From the NCBI GenBank assembly GCA_003141615.1, contig PLMV01000168.1, positions 10,734-47,149 of the forward strand: a stretch of 36,416 bases of DNA, in the 5' to 3' direction. The position numbers were made by a program, and so were the translations under genes. Below are positions 1 through 7,815 of this stretch, piece by piece; positions within the stretch are counted from its first letter, which is position 1; every line of letters begins with the position of its first letter. The notes under the pieces are model-generated. The model did not search any database. It worked only from the letters and a program-made list of their open reading frames with translations, and was not told where the DNA came from. This DNA comes from Syntrophaceae bacterium. Lineage in GTDB: Bacteria > Desulfobacterota > Syntrophia > Syntrophales > Smithellaceae.

Positions 1-1371
1 CTATATGATTTCTCTATATATTTTCCATTCGTTGTTTATTTTTCTTAACTCCAATTTCTTTTTACTTTTACTGTTGATTATCGAGGACCTGTAATATTGA
101 GTAAATACTGCCGTGGCAATATTTACTTCCGCTGATATTTGCAAATTATCAATACGGATATTTATATTTTTACTGTTCTGGCGCACATCGGCTTTATGAG
201 AAACCCAGGCATCTAAATTCATTCCTTTTGATTGAAAATTTGAAGCATAACAACCGCGATAAGTTTTCATATTGCCTGATTGCCAACTGGTTGCCCATTT
301 GTTCACCAGATTTCGGATATCTTCTTCGGGAATAGATTTTGTCTCTTTTTGTGTATTTTTAACTTGAGCTAATTGTTTATCGGGTCCGGCTGGAGCTGTC
401 GCATCATCGACAACATACCATTTATTGTTAATCTTTTCTAAAATCAGTTTATTATAGAATCCTTGAAAAGAATTATTATTGACGGCAAAAATTTGATCAA
501 AAATAATGACGGCGCTATTATCTTCCTGTAAAATTGATATGTCCCGTGGTTGTAAAATAAAATGCTTGTTTAAATTTTTTGAATATTTAACTTTATTATT
601 AAGTTCTTCACGTCTTTTACCCTTAATTTCTGAACCTTGAAGGTATAAAGAATCAATTGTTTTAATATCATTTTCGATAAAAGCCTTATTCCATGATGTT
701 AAAATTCTTTCCAATTCATTTTTTGCAGGCGAAACATAACTTTGGGGAACCCATTTTAAAAACTCAGCAATAATAACAGGTGTTTTATTAAAATAGATAA
801 AATTGGCAAGGCGCTTAAGGTCGTTGTCGTGCAAAACCACACAACCTTTTGATTGCGTAGGTAACAGTGTTTTGGTAGTGCCATGAATCCAGATGTTATT
901 ACCATTTCGACCAGCTCTTTTATCGGAAATGGTTGGATAATCCAAAGGAAAGGCCATAGAGCCATAAATTTCAGGATGGCCGGGGTTGGGTAAAATCTTT
1001 GTTACAAAAAAAATCCCGTTGGGAGTTTTTGCATCTCCGGCAATTTGTTTAGAGCCGGGATTTTTTCCTGTGGAACAAGAAGCTTCAAATACTTTAGAAA
1101 AGATACCATTTTTGTGAAAAACGTATAACTTTTGATACTGCTTATCAACAACGATAATATAACCGGAAGATAGAGAAACTATCGAATCTGGTATTTTCTC
1201 GGAGCCGGGAGAAATGCTCGATGATGCTTCTATAGGATTGAAAAAAAATAAAAAAGATAATATAATAATATAATAAATAGGAAATTTTTTTTTAATAATC
1301 ATAACAAAATTAGCGACCTTAATATTTTTACTGAAAAAGTAGAGTTTCCATAGCAAAAACTTAACAATCAT
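1..1371 (-). CDS. L,D-transpeptidase (YkuD fold) with two C-terminal NTF2/SnoaL-like modules
   Basis: Periplasmic enzyme expected to make or edit L,D cross-links in peptidoglycan, or to attach proteins to it. After a hydrophobic N-terminal signal (residues about 30-46) the YkuD domain spans about 62-208. The catalytic signature is visible: His163-Gly, then Ser174-Lys-Gly-Cys177, with Cys177 as nucleophile. Residues about 220-325 and 350-456 look like two NTF2/SnoaL-type modules, each with an alpha-helical start and a beta-rich end. The start at 1371 has a good ribosome site (AAAGGG, 5-6 nt upstream). A second ATG at 1302 would give a more conventional signal peptide but has only a distant AAGG, so the start is not settled. 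The gene points away from the pilus operon across a 271-bp spacer. The stop codon lies exactly at the window edge. Confidence 0.85.
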   Translation of the reverse strand: MIVKFLLWKLYFFSKNIKVANFVMIIKKKFPIYYIIILSFLFFFNPIEASSSISPGSEKIPDSIVSLSSGYIIVVDKQYQKLYVFHKNGIFSKVFEASCSTGKNPGSKQIAGDAKTPNGIFFVTKILPNPGHPEIYGSMAFPLDYPTISDKRAGRNGNNIWIHGTTKTLLPTQSKGCVVLHDNDLKRLANFIYFNKTPVIIAEFLKWVPQSYVSPAKNELERILTSWNKAFIENDIKTIDSLYLQGSEIKGKRREELNNKVKYSKNLNKHFILQPRDISILQEDNSAVIIFDQIFAVNNNSFQGFYNKLILEKINNKWYVVDDATAPAGPDKQLAQVKNTQKETKSIPEEDIRNLVNKWATSWQSGNMKTYRGCYASNFQSKGMNLDAWVSHKADVRQNSKNINIRIDNLQISAEVNIATAVFTQYYRSSIINSKSKKKLELRKINNEWKIYREII

Positions 1372-1511
1372 TCAAGCCCTTTAATTGAAAAATTGGCAAG
1401 TTCTTAAAAGTTATACATAGGTGTCACGTAGCACTTTTTAAAAAAATTGGGGGAAAAAAATAAATATTTTGCATATCAGTAATGGCTGATTATGAAAAAA
1501 TAATTAAAAAT

Positions 1512-1538
1512 ATTATTGCATTATTGTGTTGCAATAAT
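1512..1538. repeat. Inverted repeat upstream of the pilus operon
   Basis: A perfect 9-bp inverted repeat (ATTATTGCA at 1512-1520, TGCAATAAT at 1530-1538) with a 9-nt loop lies about 105 bp before the start of the first pilus gene. It is not followed by a T-run, so it does not read as a terminator. It may be an operator or an mRNA leader hairpin; the function is unknown. Confidence 0.4.
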
Positions 1539-1645
1539 TAAAAAAGATTGATAATATATGAAATATGAGGAGATTTTCTTTTACAATGTTGTATTGCAAT
1601 AAATAAAAAAGATTGAAATATGATAAAAATAAGGAGATTTTCTTG
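1523..1645 (+). repeat. Imperfect tandem duplication of the leader and ribosome site
   Basis: Two imperfect copies (1523-1582 and 1588-1645) share the order TTGCAAT, AAAAAAGATTGA, a purine-rich Shine-Dalgarno (GAGGAG or AAGGAG) and ATTTTCTT. Only the second copy ends in a usable start codon, the TTG at 1643. The first copy therefore carries a decoy ribosome site about 65 nt upstream. Confidence 0.6.
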
Positions 1646-3484
1646 TCCAGCATAAATAACGATATAAACTCAACAGAAAAACTTCTTAATGTTATACGCG
1701 GAAAAGATAAAGAATCTTTCCATGCATTAGGAAAACAAAAAGTTTCTTTGTCTGGAAAAAAGCCGGCAAAAAAAATCAATATTATCTTACCTAAACGTTT
1801 TTTCGATAAAAAAGTTTACACTGTCGGAGTGGATATTGACCGGGAATTTATTCTTTTGGTTAAGACTGCTAAAGATTCTGACGATAGGCCGATTTTAGTT
1901 GACCAAAAGGTCATTAAATACAGTCAACAACCATCTAACGGCTTATCAGAATTCAATACATTATTAAAATCTTCTTTGGTTGCCTTTTGTGGTTCAGTTG
2001 CCAGTTGTAATATCTGGACAAAAATATCTGCAAACGATGTTAACGTCTATTTCCTTAAAGTTCCGCGTGTGCCTAAAAAGCAACTGGAAAATGTGATCTA
2101 TTGGACAGCGAAAAAAGAAGGTTTCATTGACGAAACAAAATCAATTTTTGATTTTGAATTGCAAGGTGAAATTGTAGATCAGGATAAACCCAAGTACTCC
2201 GTCATGGTCTATACAGCCCCTAAAACTTCAATTGAAGAAATTAAAACCTTATTTTCGGATATGGGAATAACTCTTGCCGGAATTACAACAGTTCCCTTTG
2301 CTATTCAGAATATTTTTCGGTCAAAATGGATACCGGCAACTGAAGAAATCTTTGCCAGCTTATTTATCGGTAATAATTTTTCCCGCATTGATCTTTACAA
2401 GAAAGAAAATTTGGTAATGTCCCGCGGCTTTAAGACTGGCAGCAGCAACAGCATGCTGGAAGCAATTACCGCTTCTGTTTTGGAGAAAACAGGCAATTTA
2501 AAACTGAAAAATGATGAAGCAAAAAAAATTCTTTTAAGTCTCAGCCCTGATTCAGAAAAATTAAGAGATACAGATGCCGGTTACGATTTTAAAAAAGAAG
2601 AAATACTGGAGATGATCTCTCCGGTATGGGAAAGATTAGCTCGTCAGGTTGATTTGACTTTAAAAACATCCACGATCGGATACCAAAAAGTTGAAAAGAT
2701 ATACATTCTATCTTCAGTGAATGTCGATAATTCTATTTTGGATTTCATGAGTGATCAGTTAGGGGCAAAAACAGAAATATTTGATCCTTTTAAACAACAT
2801 ACGGTTTCTACCTCTACCGAGTCTATCAGCCTTTCCGAGAGAATGCTTCTGTCTACGGCTTTGGGTTTTGCCTTATCGGATAATAGTCGCACGCCTAACA
2901 TTATATTTACTTATCTCGAAAAAAACAGAGAAATGAACACAAAGCGAACGGATAGATTGGTTTTTTCCTCCTTTGCGGCAGCACTAATTATTTGCCTTAT
3001 CGCTTTAATTTATCAAGGTGTGGAAAAAAATATTCTTAACAAGAAACAGGTCAAATTAGAAAAAGAATTAGCCCTTTATAGTCCGCTTTTATCGATGGAT
3101 AAAGTTTCTAAAACGGCTGATGAAGTAAAGACGCAGAGGAAAATTACCCGTCAATATGCGCAGAGATATTTGGGACTTGCGGCGATTGGAGAAGTTTCGG
3201 ATCTTACACCCCAAAATATACGTCTGATCAGTTTTAAAATAACTGAAGGAAGTGTTTCGCCAAAGGCTAATGCCGATAAAACACCACAAGAAACAAGCGA
3301 TGGTGTTACAATAGAAGGAGTTATTTTTGGGGATAGAAATATGCTGGATTCACTTTTGGCGCAATATGTGATGAAGCTGGAAAATTCACCAATGTTGAGT
3401 AAGGTATCAATACAAAAAAACAACGTTGTCACTTTCAAAAAAAATGAAGTCCTACAATTTACTTTGAGCGCTAAAATAGGTTAG
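1643..3484 (+). CDS. Fused PilM-PilN (MshI/GspL-like) pilus assembly protein
   Basis: Inner-membrane assembly subcomplex protein of a type IV pilus. The first ~430 residues form a cytoplasmic actin-like PilM domain (strand-rich start with VGVDID near residue 60). One membrane helix follows at about 438-460. A periplasmic PilN-like part with a coiled segment and a ferredoxin-like end completes it. PilM and PilN are separate genes in most type IV pilus operons; joined they mimic GspL of type II secretion. The start is taken as TTG at 1643 because AAGGAG (1631-1636) sits 6 nt upstream; an earlier in-frame TTG at 1613 lacks such a site. It heads the assembly operon, with the next gene 2 nt downstream, and corresponds to the mshI position. 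Confidence 0.85.
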   Translation: MSSINNDINSTEKLLNVIRGKDKESFHALGKQKVSLSGKKPAKKINIILPKRFFDKKVYTVGVDIDREFILLVKTAKDSDDRPILVDQKVIKYSQQPSNGLSEFNTLLKSSLVAFCGSVASCNIWTKISANDVNVYFLKVPRVPKKQLENVIYWTAKKEGFIDETKSIFDFELQGEIVDQDKPKYSVMVYTAPKTSIEEIKTLFSDMGITLAGITTVPFAIQNIFRSKWIPATEEIFASLFIGNNFSRIDLYKKENLVMSRGFKTGSSNSMLEAITASVLEKTGNLKLKNDEAKKILLSLSPDSEKLRDTDAGYDFKKEEILEMISPVWERLARQVDLTLKTSTIGYQKVEKIYILSSVNVDNSILDFMSDQLGAKTEIFDPFKQHTVSTSTESISLSERMLLSTALGFALSDNSRTPNIIFTYLEKNREMNTKRTDRLVFSSFAAALIICLIALIYQGVEKNILNKKQVKLEKELALYSPLLSMDKVSKTADEVKTQRKITRQYAQRYLGLAAIGEVSDLTPQNIRLISFKITEGSVSPKANADKTPQETSDGVTIEGVIFGDRNMLDSLLAQYVMKLENSPMLSKVSIQKNNVVTFKKNEVLQFTLSAKIG

Positions 3485-3486
3485 CC

Positions 3487-4023
3487 ATGATGAATAAATT
3501 TAACATTAATATACACCAAAATAGTTTTTGGTATATAGTAACTTACAGCGGAATTATATTCCTTTTTGTGCTCGTAGGGATATTTCCTTTATATCACTAC
3601 AATTCCAATCTAATTGATAAGAATAAAAAATTAAAAAATCAAATCGAAGAGCAAAAGGAACTGGGGCCTGCCTATTTAACTTTGCTTAAGATTTTGAATA
3701 ATAAAGATTTACTTATTTTACCCAATCCCGAGAAAAAAACAATTCCCCGTGGAGAAACAGGAAAGTTTCAAGATGATATCCGGACGATAGCGGGGAGGGC
3801 CGGGTTAATGACGGTATCGCTTACGCCGGATTTGAGCACATTGGCGGGTTCCTCTACATCTCTTTTGCACAATGTTGTACTGAAAGGAGAATTTGCCAAT
3901 TTTCGAAAAATGTTGATCGGATTGGGAGCCGTTCCTTATTTGGATAGGATTGAGGAAATTAGTATCCTGCAAAATCCCGATTACATGGAGTTTAGAATGA
4001 AAATTTGGATAGCGCTTAAGTAG
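3487..4023 (+). CDS. PilO/MshJ-like inner-membrane protein
   Basis: 178 residues. A single N-terminal membrane helix (about 15-37) is followed by a charged coiled-coil stretch (about 41-60) and a small alpha/beta periplasmic domain. This is the PilO/GspM architecture, which pairs with PilN in the periplasm to align the platform with the secretin. Sequence identity to named families is too low for me to call from motifs alone, so the call rests on topology, size and position between the PilMN fusion and a PilP-like gene. Two adjacent ATGs (3487, 3490) are possible starts. Its order matches mshJ. Confidence 0.7.
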   Translation: MMNKFNINIHQNSFWYIVTYSGIIFLFVLVGIFPLYHYNSNLIDKNKKLKNQIEEQKELGPAYLTLLKILNNKDLLILPNPEKKTIPRGETGKFQDDIRTIAGRAGLMTVSLTPDLSTLAGSSTSLLHNVVLKGEFANFRKMLIGLGAVPYLDRIEEISILQNPDYMEFRMKIWIALK

Positions 4024-4043
4024 TTTATACGCAAAAGGTATTT

Positions 4044-4547
4044 ATGGCTAAGTTAAAAAAAAGAGAAATCATCATTTTAATAATTGCCGCTGTAGTTGTT
4101 TTCTATGCGGGTTATGAATACTTAATTGCCGCTCCGGCGAGTAAAAAAATTAAAACAAGTGCCGGTGCTGATTCTGTGAAAGTTGACACTTTTGCAAGCG
4201 GGATAATAAAAGATTTAGGTAAAGATAAAATCACCGATTTAGATGCATACGTGATCAGGCGAATGGAAACCGATTGGGGGAAAAATCCTTTCTGGAAAAA
4301 AGACTTGTATAAAGCATGGGTGAATAGAGAAGGGCTAGCCAAAAGCAGCGGTGCATTGGCTAAAATAATTTATTCCGGTTATGTAGATTCCGGGAAAAAT
4401 AAAATGGCTGTTATTAACGGTTTTGAATATAGGATAGGGGAACAATTAGAAATAGAAGGTTATGTGTTAAAGCAGATTACACCTTCTAGTGTTTTGATTT
4501 TCAATAAAAATACGGGAAACAAAGAAGAAATTCCCCTGCAAGAATAA
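4044..4547 (+). CDS. PilP/GspC-like (MshK position) periplasmic linker protein
   Basis: 167 residues: one membrane anchor (about 7-30), a variable linker, then a C-terminal beta domain of about 60 residues (from near 108). That domain has the PilP/GspC homology-region pattern: SGYVDSG, then an AVING strand, a GEQLEIEGY turn and a VLI strand. In type II secretion and type IV pili this domain bridges the inner-membrane platform and the N-domains of the secretin, which is encoded next. AAAAGG lies 5 nt before the ATG. Unlike PilP it shows no lipobox and keeps an uncleaved helix, as GspC does. Confidence 0.7.
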   Translation: MAKLKKREIIILIIAAVVVFYAGYEYLIAAPASKKIKTSAGADSVKVDTFASGIIKDLGKDKITDLDAYVIRRMETDWGKNPFWKKDLYKAWVNREGLAKSSGALAKIIYSGYVDSGKNKMAVINGFEYRIGEQLEIEGYVLKQITPSSVLIFNKNTGNKEEIPLQE

Positions 4548-4571
4548 AAATATCCATTGGAGGTTGTCGAT

Positions 4572-6155
4572 TTGAAATACTCTGCTAAAAATATCGTGAT
4601 GTTAGGTTTGGGTCTTTTCGTGCTGATATTTTTCTTCGGCTGTGCTGATGGACTTAAAAGCGAGAAAAAAGATCCTTTTTTTGAAAAATGGAATACTCTA
4701 GCCGAGAACTCGCAAGGTCACTCTCCTTCTGCCGTGCCGAAAAAAATTAATACATCAGCTTTAACGGCAAAACAAATTCCTTCTACTTCATTGGTAGGAC
4801 CAGAGATAAAAAAACTACCTGCCGAACGAATTAATTTGACCATGCGCCAGGCGGAGCTCAAAGCGGTATTGCGGGCAATGGCCAAATCTGTTGGTCTAAA
4901 CATTCTGGTGAAAAACGAGTTGAAAGCTGAAATTAACGTAGATTTCCGGGGTGTTCCCTGGGATAAAGCCTTTACCGGATTATTGCGCACCTATGGTTTA
5001 TCTTATATCTGGGAAGGCAATATAATCCGAGTGATGACTATCGATGACGTTGAACAGGACTTAAAGCGAAAAGTGCAATTGCGCGATATTCAATGGGTTG
5101 AGCCGCTTTTAGAGCCGGTAGTAATAAGCGTTAATTACTCCGACGCCGGAAAATTGAAGGATACGCTTTCGGCAATCCTGTCTAAAGATAAAGATGGAAA
5201 ACCGCGCGGATCGATTATAATTGATGAATACACCAATTCTCTGGTTGTTTCCGCTACGCGTGATGACCTGACCAGGATACTGCCGATTATTGAAAAACTA
5301 GATAAACCTACGCCGCAAATATTAATTAAAGCCAATATCGTGGAAACAACGAAAGGCGTAGCCCGGGATTTGGGAATTATGTGGGGAGGATACAATAAAG
5401 GTTCTAATATGTCTGGTAATAACGATCTTATTGTTACCGGTGGCAGTGTTTCTCCCTCGGGCAGTCTAGGAGCACAAGGATTAGGAGTGAATTTCCCCTC
5501 TCCCAATATATCATCATCTACTGCCTCTGCTTCTTTAGGTTTATTATTCGGAAAGGTTGGCGGAAATTTATTGGAAGTGCAATTGCAGGCCTTGCAGGCG
5601 GATAATAAGTTGAATATTCTCTCCAGTCCGTCAATAACAACTTTAGACAACATAAAAGCATATACGGAAAATGGTGAAAGAGTTCCCTTCGTTACACTTT
5701 CAACAACCACCAGCGGCGGCACACCTACTCAAACAACCACTTTTGTAGACGTTGTATTGCGTTTGGAAATTACGCCGCATGTAATTGACGGTAAAAGTTT
5801 AAAAATGGATATTTTAGTGAAAAAAGATGAAGTGGATACGACAAGGAAAGACAGCCTGGGAGATCCGTATATCATAAAGAAGCAAACTGAAACGAAGTTA
5901 GTTGTTCAAGATGGAGAAACAATAGTTATTTCCGGTTTAACTAAACAAACCAAATCAGCCGCTGGAAATGGTTTGCCGTGGTTAAAAGATATTCCCATTT
6001 TGGGCTGGGCTTTCAAGTCGGATAGTAAAAGTGACACTATGGAAGAAGTTCTTATATTTATTACTCCTCATATATTGCAAGTCGTTAATAATAACCAGAA
6101 TGCATCTCCGGTTGGACAAAATATTATACAAAAAAATGAAACTGACCAGAATTAA
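4572..6155 (+). CDS. mshL: Outer-membrane secretin, MshL/PilQ type
   Basis: Forms the outer-membrane channel through which the pilus emerges. The N-terminus is a lipoprotein-like signal ending in a Cys at about residue 23 (context FFFGC). An STN/secretin N-domain covers about 85-150, an N1-type domain about 165-250, and the C-terminal secretin barrel about 335-515. The barrel carries the family signature near 455-482: a GETIVISGL strand, then a LPWLKDIPILGWAFK turn. The start is taken as TTG at 4572, since GGAGG (4559-4563) lies about 8 nt upstream; an earlier TTG at 4557 overlaps that site. Product length (527 residues) suits MshL. No AMIN domains are present, which separates it from typical PilQ. 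Confidence 0.93.
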   Translation: MKYSAKNIVMLGLGLFVLIFFFGCADGLKSEKKDPFFEKWNTLAENSQGHSPSAVPKKINTSALTAKQIPSTSLVGPEIKKLPAERINLTMRQAELKAVLRAMAKSVGLNILVKNELKAEINVDFRGVPWDKAFTGLLRTYGLSYIWEGNIIRVMTIDDVEQDLKRKVQLRDIQWVEPLLEPVVISVNYSDAGKLKDTLSAILSKDKDGKPRGSIIIDEYTNSLVVSATRDDLTRILPIIEKLDKPTPQILIKANIVETTKGVARDLGIMWGGYNKGSNMSGNNDLIVTGGSVSPSGSLGAQGLGVNFPSPNISSSTASASLGLLFGKVGGNLLEVQLQALQADNKLNILSSPSITTLDNIKAYTENGERVPFVTLSTTTSGGTPTQTTTFVDVVLRLEITPHVIDGKSLKMDILVKKDEVDTTRKDSLGDPYIIKKQTETKLVVQDGETIVISGLTKQTKSAAGNGLPWLKDIPILGWAFKSDSKSDTMEEVLIFITPHILQVVNNNQNASPVGQNIIQKNETDQN

Positions 6156-6241
6156 AAGATTACCGGAACCACACAGAAAAACAAAACGGAATTGGACTCT
6201 AAGCAATAGCCGATGTTTAAACAGCAAGACGGCATTTAAAA

Positions 6242-7792
6242 ATGAATTATTACAATATTCTCCATTTTAAAAAAGAGCCATTTTCCAACTCACCGGAGCC
6301 GGAATTCCTTTTTCAATTGCCACAGCATACCGGTTGTTTACAAAAGCTGGAATTAGCTGTTCGACTGCGCCGTGGAATTAATGTGGTAATCGGAGACATC
6401 GGTACCGGAAAAACTACTTTATGTCGCAAGCTTATCCAGAACTTTTCTTCCACTCCGGCAGATTCTACGGAAATTGAAACTCACCTTTTGCTTGATCCGG
6501 CATTCAACAGCGCCGTTGAATTTTTGCAAACGGTCGCTTTGATGCTGGGAATTAAAGATTTAAATAATTGCGAAAGTGAATGGCATTTAAAAGAAAGAAT
6601 TAAGGATTATCTTTTTGATAAAGGTGTTGATGAAAAAAGAATAGTTGTCTTGATCATTGACGAAGGCCAAAAAATTCCCGAGAATTGCCTGGAGATTTTG
6701 CGTGAATTTCTTAATTACGAAACAAATAATTTTAAGTTGCTGCAAATAATAATCTTTGCTCAAAAAGAATTCCAAAAAATCCTTAAAAAACGCGCCAATC
6801 TTTTTGACCGGGTTAACCTTCTCTATCATCTCCGGCCTCTCAATTTTAAACAAATGCGGGCAATGATCAATTATCGTCTCAGTGTCGCCAGAGACTCTGA
6901 AATTGTGCCTTCGCTGTTTAGCTTTTGGGGGCTTGCGGCTATTTATCTGGCCACCGGCGGATATCCGCGCAAAGTTGTTTTTCTTTGCCATCAGGTAATT
7001 TTAAAGATGATCATTCGCGGCAAGAAAAAAGCCGGCTGGTTATTGGTCAGAAGTTGCATAAGAGGAATGGAGACGCCAGTATTTAGAAGATTAAGATGGG
7101 CGCTGGGGAGCGTATTAATTATCCTTGTTCTGGGTCTTTCGATAAGCGCAATTCTATTTCAGCATCGGGATGCTGACGCGCATAAACAATTACCGGCAGT
7201 TCCGGCGACCACTGTTGTTTCCGAAGTTAAACAAGCACCAGCGGCTTCCGTTTTACCTGATCCATTAATTATTCAGGAAGATAAAAATCAGGATATTAAA
7301 ATGCCTGAATATTTGGGAAAGTTAACAATGACAAAAAGAAGGACCATTTGGTGGACACTGCATAATATCTATGGCGCTGTCAGTCCCGAGATCATCAATG
7401 CGGTGACTACAGCTAATCCTCATATTAGAAATAAAGACATAATTTTGGAAGGAGATATAATAGTTCTTCCGTCAATTCCCGCAGATATAAAACCTGTAAA
7501 TAAAGGCGATATTATTGTTATTGTGGAAAATGGAAAAGATCTGGAAACCATGTATGATGTTTTTCGTGAAAATCCTGATCAGCAAAATATGCCTCCATTA
7601 GCTTTCTTTTCCTTCTGGAATAAGAAAGAAGGTATTAGCTTTGCGATTGTTATTGATAAATGTTTTAAAAATATTCGTGCTGCAGAAGAAGCAGTTGGCA
7701 AATTACCACCCATGACTGCCGCCAAAACAAAAATTTTATCTCAATGGAATGCGGATACAGTTTTTTTTAATCGCCGTGTATTGCAACATTGA
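6242..7792 (+). CDS. mshM: MshM/ExeA-type AAA+ ATPase with periplasmic LysM-like and SPOR-like tail
   Basis: Cytoplasmic ATPase domain (1-275) with Walker A GDIGTGKT at 51-58 and Walker B VVLIIDE at 135-141. The opening (PFSNSPEPEFLF) is typical of ExeA/MshM. One membrane helix lies at about 285-306. A Pro/Ala-rich linker, a LysM-like module (about 355-415) and a final ~90-residue SPOR-like segment would sit in the periplasm. ExeA relatives insert the secretin by combining ATP hydrolysis with peptidoglycan binding, so the tail fits secretin passage through the wall. Vibrio-type loci have mshN between mshM and mshE; here that gene is absent and the enlarged tail may take its place (inference). 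The ribosome site is weak, and an 86-bp gap separates the gene from the secretin. Confidence 0.85.
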   Translation: MNYYNILHFKKEPFSNSPEPEFLFQLPQHTGCLQKLELAVRLRRGINVVIGDIGTGKTTLCRKLIQNFSSTPADSTEIETHLLLDPAFNSAVEFLQTVALMLGIKDLNNCESEWHLKERIKDYLFDKGVDEKRIVVLIIDEGQKIPENCLEILREFLNYETNNFKLLQIIIFAQKEFQKILKKRANLFDRVNLLYHLRPLNFKQMRAMINYRLSVARDSEIVPSLFSFWGLAAIYLATGGYPRKVVFLCHQVILKMIIRGKKKAGWLLVRSCIRGMETPVFRRLRWALGSVLIILVLGLSISAILFQHRDADAHKQLPAVPATTVVSEVKQAPAASVLPDPLIIQEDKNQDIKMPEYLGKLTMTKRRTIWWTLHNIYGAVSPEIINAVTTANPHIRNKDIILEGDIIVLPSIPADIKPVNKGDIIVIVENGKDLETMYDVFRENPDQQNMPPLAFFSFWNKKEGISFAIVIDKCFKNIRAAEEAVGKLPPMTAAKTKILSQWNADTVFFNRRVLQH

Positions 7793-7815
7793 GGTGAGAG
7801 TTATCCGGAGGATAA

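Noticed and set aside
5135-5722. 195-codon minus-strand open frame within the secretin gene
   Set aside because: It lies wholly inside the conserved secretin coding region and shows no domain or ribosome site of its own.
6587-6991. 134-codon minus-strand open frame inside mshM
   Set aside because: It is antisense to the conserved ATPase domain and no protein motif is visible.
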